From Arcobacter sp. (GTDB lineage: Bacteria > Campylobacterota > Campylobacteria > Campylobacterales > Arcobacteraceae), in the NCBI GenBank assembly GCA_002685075.1, contig NYWO01000056.1, positions 1 to 35,266 of the forward strand: a DNA stretch of 35,266 bases, in the 5' to 3' direction. Shown one piece after another: positions 30,787 through 35,266 of this stretch. The stretch's first letter is position 1. Each line of letters opens with the position of its first letter. Both the position numbers and the translations under genes were made by a program. The notes under the pieces are model-generated. The model was not told the origin of the DNA. It made no database searches and was given only the letters and a program-made list of their open reading frames with translations.

Positions 30787-31941
30787 TTACTCTTTATACA
30801 TACGCATTATTAAAAATGCTAAAAATGAAATAATAGAAATACTAAGAGCAATTGGAAAAAATGTCACACTATGAAATGATAGTGCAATTGATGAGATAAT
30901 TGCTCCTAATCCAAATTGTAAAACTCCAACAACTCCAGAAGCAACTCCTGCATTTTTTGGGAAGTGTTCTAAAGTTAAAGCCATACAATTTCCAAAAATA
31001 AATGCCATCATACTCATATAAGAAGCTAGTAAAATTACAATTAAAATTATACTAATATCTTCATAATTTAAAAGAAATATAAGTCCTGAAATAACTTGTA
31101 CTAAAAGAGCAACTTTTACAAGATCTGATGATTTTGAGCTTTTAAGTAGATTTACATTTACTTTTATCATTAGCATTAGCACTATAAAATTTATTCCAAA
31201 AAAGAATGGAAAAAAATCAGTTGAAATTTTAAAATGTTCAATATAGATAAAAGATGACTTTGCAATGATTATAAAAAAACCACCAAAACTAAAACCTAAA
31301 GTTAACATCGCTTTTAGGGCATTTTTATGACTTAGTACTAATTTAAACGATTCTAGTATATTTTGTTTACTATATGTATAACTCTCTTCTAAATCTCTAT
31401 AAACAAAGAAAGCTACAATTAACGCATAAAGAGTTAAAAATATAAATACAGCTTCCCAAGCAAAGAAATGAATAATAAAAGCACCAATAGCAGGAGCTAA
31501 AAGAGGAGCTAAACTTCTTACCATTCCAATTAGTGAGAAAACTTTTGCAGCTTCAGCTCCATGAAATCTATCTCTAACAGCAGCAGCTGCATTTACTACA
31601 ACAATACCTCCAAAGAAGGCCTCAATAAATCTGTAAACCCATAGTTCATAAATACTAGAACTAAAGATAATTACAAAACTAAATAATGCATAACCTAAAA
31701 GGCCAAATACAGAACTCATCTTTCTTCCATATTTATCAGATAGTGGTCCTCCAAATACTTGCCCAATTGAAAAACCAATTAAAAAGATAGATAAAGAAAG
31801 CTCAACTTTGTGAATACTTACATCAAAAGATTTTGCAATATTAGGAATGGAAGGTAAGTAAGTATCAACACCCATAGGTGCAACTGATGATAAAACCGAT
31901 AATAAAATAATAAGATATATATGATTTATTGGCTTTTTCAT
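30787..31941 (-). CDS. Bcr/CflA-type multidrug efflux MFS transporter
   Basis: 384 residues, about 12 spans. MGVDTYLPSIPNIAKSFDVS at 23-42, and FLIGFSIGQVFGGPLSDKYGRKM near 53-75 (MFS motif A), are characteristic of the Bcr/CflA subfamily, proton-driven drug and metabolite exporters such as bicyclomycin pumps. The gene follows marR with no gap, so the two are translated from one transcript and the pump is probably induced by ligands of that repressor. Confidence 0.93.
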   Translation of the reverse strand: MKKPINHIYLIILLSVLSSVAPMGVDTYLPSIPNIAKSFDVSIHKVELSLSIFLIGFSIGQVFGGPLSDKYGRKMSSVFGLLGYALFSFVIIFSSSIYELWVYRFIEAFFGGIVVVNAAAAVRDRFHGAEAAKVFSLIGMVRSLAPLLAPAIGAFIIHFFAWEAVFIFLTLYALIVAFFVYRDLEESYTYSKQNILESFKLVLSHKNALKAMLTLGFSFGGFFIIIAKSSFIYIEHFKISTDFFPFFFGINFIVLMLMIKVNVNLLKSSKSSDLVKVALLVQVISGLIFLLNYEDISIILIVILLASYMSMMAFIFGNCMALTLEHFPKNAGVASGVVGVLQFGLGAIISSIALSFHSVTFFPIALSISIISFLAFLIMRMYKE

Positions 31942-32364
31942 CTATTTTTCTACACTTAAATTTATTTTTTCAAGAAGTTCTATTAGTTTAAGAGCTTCTT
32001 CTTTTTCTAAGTTAGAGAATAAATCTTTCCTAAACTCTTGAACACTTTTTTGACTCTTTTCTAAAATCTTTTCACCCATAGTTGTTAGTTTAATAAGATT
32101 TGTTCTTTTATCAATTGCTTCTTTTTGAATAAAACCTTTTTTCTCTAAAGCAGAAAGAGTTCTACTTATTGTAGTTTTGTCTTTTGCTAAAATATTTGCA
32201 ATTTTTGTCTGATTTACATCTTTTTCAAACTTTATAATCTCTAGTGTTGCCCTTTGTTCAGGAGCTATTTTATATTCATTAAGTATGTTATTAAACTTAT
32301 TGTTTATTTTGTTTGCAGTTTGGTTTATTTTAAAACCAATAGAATTTTTTAATTCATATGCCAT
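31942..32364 (-). CDS. MarR-family transcriptional repressor
   Basis: 140 residues with a winged helix-turn-helix: APEQRATLEIIKFEKDVNQTKIANILAKDKTTISRTLSALEKKGFIQKEAIDKRTNLIKLT is typical MarR. It is expected to bind as a dimer to the two palindromes overlapping its promoter and to release on binding a drug or phenolic ligand, switching on the Bcr/CflA pump. AAAGGA lies 6 bases before the ATG. Confidence 0.93.
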   Translation of the reverse strand: MAYELKNSIGFKINQTANKINNKFNNILNEYKIAPEQRATLEIIKFEKDVNQTKIANILAKDKTTISRTLSALEKKGFIQKEAIDKRTNLIKLTTMGEKILEKSQKSVQEFRKDLFSNLEKEEALKLIELLEKINLSVEK

Positions 32365-32376
32365 GATAATCCTTTA

Positions 32377-32405
32377 ATTGTATATGCAATAGTTGCATAT
32401 GCAAC
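32377..32405 (-). promoter_or_regulatory. marR promoter with two overlapping operators
   Basis: Minus strand TTGCAT (32399-32404), 16-base spacer, TACAAT (32377-32382). Two operators cover it: perfect palindrome GTTGCATATGCAAC (32392-32405) on the -35 and TTGTATATGCAA (32378-32389, one mismatch) on the -10. Their centres are about 15 bases apart. The repetition of the TTGCATATGCAA core is strong evidence for autorepression. Confidence 0.85.
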
Positions 32406-32462
32406 CTTTTAAAAAGATTAAATCCCTTTTATCTAAAAGTTCAAAATAAACAAAAAATATTT

Positions 32463-33125
32463 TTATTTTTTGTTTACAATCTTTAAAATATCCAAAGGAT
32501 GTTTTACTAAAAAATCAGCACCATTATTTAAAAGCTCTTCTTCATCTCTAAAGCCCCATAAAACACCAATAGCTTTCATATTTGCATTTTTTGCAGTTTG
32601 CATATCTACCATTGTATCACCTACAAAATAAACTTCCTCACAAGGAGTTTCAAGTCTTTTAGCTATATTTATTGCAGCTAGTGGGTCTGGTTTTTTAGGA
32701 ATTTCTTCTTTTTGACCATGAATTTCTTGAATATTATATTTTGAAAATAGGTTTTTTACATATTGAACTGTAAATTCATGAGGTTTATTTGATAAAATTC
32801 CTATTTTAAAATCTAGTTTTTCTAACTCATCTAAAAGTTCATAAATTCCTTTATAAGGTAAAGTTTTTTTATGAAGTTTTTGATCATATACTTCTTTAAA
32901 TCTTAAAGTCACTTCATTTTTTATTTTTTGAGAAATTTCTTTATCTAGTGCGTTATCAACAAGTATACTAATTCCCCCACCTACAAAATATTTGTATTCT
33001 TCTATTTCATAATAGGGTAAATTTAACTCTTTTAAAACTTGATTCATACATACTGCAATATCTTCTAAAGAATCTATAAGTGTTCCATCTAAATCAAATA
33101 TTATTACTTTATTACCAGTTACCAC
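32463..33125 (-). CDS. gph: HAD-IA phosphatase, phosphoglycolate phosphatase-like
   Basis: 220 residues from the GTG at 33123-33125, chosen because GGAGGAG lies just upstream; the longer frame would overlap the previous gene's Gly-rich tail. Motif I IIFDLDGTLIDS (nucleophile D11, D13), motif II ILSNKP, motif III KPDP and motif IV FVGDTMVDMQTAKNA are all present. Gph dephosphorylates 2-phosphoglycolate, but HAD-IA members vary in substrate. The start overlaps the upstream TPM gene by 14 bases, so translation is coupled. Confidence 0.88.
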   Translation of the reverse strand: MVTGNKVIIFDLDGTLIDSLEDIAVCMNQVLKELNLPYYEIEEYKYFVGGGISILVDNALDKEISQKIKNEVTLRFKEVYDQKLHKKTLPYKGIYELLDELEKLDFKIGILSNKPHEFTVQYVKNLFSKYNIQEIHGQKEEIPKKPDPLAAINIAKRLETPCEEVYFVGDTMVDMQTAKNANMKAIGVLWGFRDEEELLNNGADFLVKHPLDILKIVNKK

Positions 33126-34029
33126 TAGCTCCTCCTCCACCAAAGCTGCCACCGCCGCCTGAAAATCTACCACCTGAAGAGCTAAAACCACCGCCTCCAA
33201 AGCCACCATTATATCCTGAACCATAAGTTGAAGATATATTCTTAGAGTTTCTTCTAATCTTATCGAAATCAACTTTTTTCATATTTAAAAATGTAATAAT
33301 AAAAATAGCAACAAAAGTAAGTAGAGCTATTTCTAAACTATATGATGTAAACTCTGTACTAAAAGCATAAGTAAAGAAAGCAGAAAATGAACTAAATAAT
33401 GAAGATTGGCTTGTCTTATAAAGCATTTTATAACGTAATTTCTTTGAAATATTTGTAAATATCATTGAAACAAAGATAATCATAAAGAAAAGTATTGGTA
33501 ATAGTTCACTTGAAGAACTGTTGTTATTTACTTCTTTGTCTTGAATATATTCACCTTTAATAGCTAAGATTATTTTATTAACAGCTTTGTAAATTCCTTC
33601 ATAATATTGATTTTGTCTAAACTTAGGTTTTAATGTATATTCAATAATTTCATAAGATATTTTATCGGTTAAAGCACCTTCTAAACCATAACCAACTTCG
33701 ATACGAAGTTTTCTATCATTTAAAGAGATCACTAATAAAATACCATTATCTTTATCTTTTTGTCCTATACCCCAATATCTGCCAAGTTGATATGAGTACT
33801 CAGCTATTTCATAACCATCAAGAGAGTTTAAAGTTACTACTACTATTTGATTAGATGTTTTTTCTTCTTGTTTTTTTAGTACAGTAGTAAGTGTTTCTTT
33901 TTGACTTTGTGTTAAAAGATTTGCAGTATCAACTACACGACCTGAAAGTTGCGGGAAAGAAGTTGTAATATCTGCAAAAGAAAAACTAAAAATTAAAAGA
34001 AGAGTTAATGATATTTTTTTTATATTCAC
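33112..34029 (-). CDS. TPM-domain protein with Gly-rich tail (YgcG type)
   Basis: 305 residues. Signal peptide (MNIKKISLTLLLIFSFSFA), a TPM domain (about 25-160: RVVDTANLLTQSQKETL, DNGILLVISLNDRKLRIEVGYGLEG), two membrane spans near 170-190 and 225-250, then a low-complexity Gly/Ser-rich tail (about 275-305). TPM proteins occur with LemA in bacteria and relate to photosystem repair factors in plants; their bacterial role is unclear. It follows the other TPM gene by 3 bases. Confidence 0.9.
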   Translation of the reverse strand: MNIKKISLTLLLIFSFSFADITTSFPQLSGRVVDTANLLTQSQKETLTTVLKKQEEKTSNQIVVVTLNSLDGYEIAEYSYQLGRYWGIGQKDKDNGILLVISLNDRKLRIEVGYGLEGALTDKISYEIIEYTLKPKFRQNQYYEGIYKAVNKIILAIKGEYIQDKEVNNNSSSSELLPILFFMIIFVSMIFTNISKKLRYKMLYKTSQSSLFSSFSAFFTYAFSTEFTSYSLEIALLTFVAIFIITFLNMKKVDFDKIRRNSKNISSTYGSGYNGGFGGGGFSSSGGRFSGGGGSFGGGGASGNW

Positions 34030-34032
34030 TGT

Positions 34033-34650
34033 TTATCCTAACTCAATAACATCATTTGTTAATTCATTTTCATCATTATCTTGAATAGGGAATTCTTGAA
34101 TTAACTTTTGGCTACAAGATTGAATAGCTTTTAAGTATCCATTTGATAATTGATTGTTTTTTACATCAGCTATAAAAGTATCAACTATTTCTTGAAAATA
34201 TTCATTTGAAATCTTAGAACTTATTGTATCATCTGCAATAATTTCAACATACTTCTCATCTAAACTAACAAAAAACATCAAAGTTTGATTTGTTTTAGTT
34301 CTATTTAAACCTAGATTTGAAAACTGTTTATTTGCATACTCTTTTGCAATATTGTATTTATAAGCTTTTGGAAGTATTAGCACAATAATATTGTCAAACT
34401 TTTCTAAAAGTAAATACAAAATTAAAAAGGTAAATAGTTGTATTTCAACAAGTAGTAAGGAAGATATTTGTGTAAAAATTATAAGTAAAATAGATAAAAA
34501 AGCGAGAATAGAAATACTTAGAAGGGAAGATATATATTTATAACTTGCACTTCTTTTAGTAACCACTGCAACTAATTCAGCTGAACTTTGTTGCTCTAGA
34601 TTTTCTATTTCTTTTGATATTTCTTGCTTTTCTTTATCATTTAAATACAT
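34033..34650 (-). CDS. TPM-domain membrane protein
   Basis: 205 residues from the ATG at 34648-34650, one base past the lemA stop; the longer frame would overlap lemA by 90 bases. Starts MYLNDKEKQEISKEIENLEQQSSAELVAVVTKRS, two hydrophobic spans (about 38-82), then RTKTNQTLMFFVSLDEKYVEIIADDTIS of the TPM fold. No clear ribosome binding site is seen, so translation probably depends on coupling to lemA. Function unknown; likely membrane envelope maintenance with its two neighbours. Confidence 0.85.
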   Translation of the reverse strand: MYLNDKEKQEISKEIENLEQQSSAELVAVVTKRSASYKYISSLLSISILAFLSILLIIFTQISSLLLVEIQLFTFLILYLLLEKFDNIIVLILPKAYKYNIAKEYANKQFSNLGLNRTKTNQTLMFFVSLDEKYVEIIADDTISSKISNEYFQEIVDTFIADVKNNQLSNGYLKAIQSCSQKLIQEFPIQDNDENELTNDVIELG

Positions 34651-34651
34651 A

Positions 34652-35245
34652 CTAAAATGATACTTTTGGAGTTTCTTGCTCTGCTTGGCTTGCTTTAAAT
34701 GTTTCTTTAACAATTGCACTTGGATGTGCGATTGCTGCAACTAATTTACCAGGCATTGTTCTTAATTCGATATTGTAGTTTTTAACAGAAGTTATAAAAT
34801 CTTTTCTAGCAACTGTAATTCTATTTTCAGTACCTTCAAGCTGTGATTGTAAAGCTTTGAAGTTTTCATTTGCTTTTAAATCAGGATATTTTTCAACAAC
34901 TAACATAAGTTTTGATAAAGCACTAGATAATCTAGCTTGAGCTTGAGAAAATTGTTGCATAGCAGCAGGATTATTTAAAGTATCTGCATTTACATTGATT
35001 TGTGATACTTTACTTCTAGCTTCTGTAACTTCTACAAAAGTACTTTTTTCATGTTCAGCATAAGCTTTTACAGTAGAAACTAAGTTTGGTATTAAATCAG
35101 CTCTTCTTTTATATTGGTTTTGAACTTGAGACCATTTTTCTTTTACATCTTCATCTAATTTGGGAACATTATTGTAGTTATTAATTATTAAATAAACTAT
35201 TGGAACAACTATTACAACGATTAGAATAAGTAGAATTCTTTTCAT
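34652..35245 (-). CDS. lemA: LemA family protein
   Basis: 197 residues. One N-terminal span (MKRILLILIVVIVVPIVYLI) then the LemA helical domain: VKEKWSQVQNQYKRRADLIPNLVSTVKAYAEHEKSTFVEVTEARSKV and NYNIELRTMPGKLVA. AGAGGT precedes the ATG by about 7 bases. LemA forms a set with two TPM proteins here, the common bacterial arrangement; the molecular role is unknown. Confidence 0.95.
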   Translation of the reverse strand: MKRILLILIVVIVVPIVYLIINNYNNVPKLDEDVKEKWSQVQNQYKRRADLIPNLVSTVKAYAEHEKSTFVEVTEARSKVSQINVNADTLNNPAAMQQFSQAQARLSSALSKLMLVVEKYPDLKANENFKALQSQLEGTENRITVARKDFITSVKNYNIELRTMPGKLVAAIAHPSAIVKETFKASQAEQETPKVSF

Positions 35246-35266
35246 ATTAGACCTCTTTTTAAGTTA

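Noticed and set aside
33126-33272. N-terminal 49-residue extension of the HAD phosphatase
   Set aside because: It is the out-of-frame reading of the Gly-rich tail and preceding part of the TPM gene; the GTG at 33125 with GGAGGAG in front gives the usual N-terminus.
34651-34740. 30-residue N-terminal extension of the TPM protein
   Set aside because: It is antiphase sequence inside the lemA end; the Lys/Gln-rich stretch has no family match and the ATG at 34650 suits the fold.

Overview
The window is low-GC, densely packed bacterial DNA. The overall AT bias, short intergenic gaps, AAGGA-type ribosome binding sites, TATAAT -10 boxes and the gene set (NhaD antiporter, APS-reductase sulfate assimilation, tandem PPK2 kinases, TypA, LemA/TPM genes) suggest a free-living Campylobacterota, most likely an Arcobacteraceae member. 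That assignment is inference from style and gene content; there is no rRNA or other marker here, and I see no tRNA genes, CRISPR array or prophage.

Layout. 1-1342 (minus): a TRIC/UPF0126 channel (cut by the window edge) behind glutaminase. 1543-3360 (plus): typA, ending in a textbook terminator. 3501-3620: an unlisted 27-residue hydrophobic ORF whose ribosome binding site lies in one of two mutually exclusive hairpins. 3633-5537: an AraC-type regulator divergent from an EamA exporter. 5538-5867: a gene-poor stretch with a 17-bp inverted repeat. 5868-14355 (minus): a sulfur assimilation operon in transcription order metY, cymR-like Rrf2 regulator, cysK, DUF2061, cysH, cysD, cysN, a half-length sulfite/nitrite reductase-like protein and a cysteine-desulfurase-like enzyme, driven by a consensus TTGACA-17-TATAAT promoter. 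Sulfate would be activated by CysDN, APS reduced directly by CysH (no cysC needed), and sulfide captured by CysK or MetY under a cysteine-responsive repressor. 14710-17673 (plus): cupin, NhaD antiporter, HI0933-type flavoprotein.

17672-20065 is an accessory patch: a 119-bp imperfect palindrome, a frameshifted DUF2971 gene, a frameshifted ribbon-helix-helix antitoxin, a 34-bp perfect direct repeat bracketing a RelE/Phd-type toxin-antitoxin pair, two REP-like GGGGACA motifs, and a second toxin-antitoxin pair with its own palindromic operator.

20066-26505 (minus): an ArsI/CadI-like dioxygenase and DUF2237, then a tightly overlapping phosphate/polyphosphate operon (PiT transporter, Na/Pi cotransporter with a PhoU-like tail, a 30% lysine small protein, two PPK2 kinases). 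Uptake, storage and use of phosphate appear to be co-transcribed. 26710-30765: NIF3-like protein, a small exported protein, a possible leaderless 56-residue gene, PlsC, a stand-alone S24 peptidase domain, a conserved-looking unknown, and a DUF4405 membrane protein whose ribosome binding site overlaps a perfect 28-bp palindrome. 30787-35245 (minus): marR with its Bcr/CflA drug exporter and two matching operators, then lemA, two TPM-domain genes and a HAD phosphatase.

The best candidates for something new are the double-hairpin 27-residue ORF, the half sulfite reductase paired with a desulfurase-like enzyme, the lysine-rich protein inside the polyphosphate operon, and the repeat-bracketed toxin-antitoxin patch.
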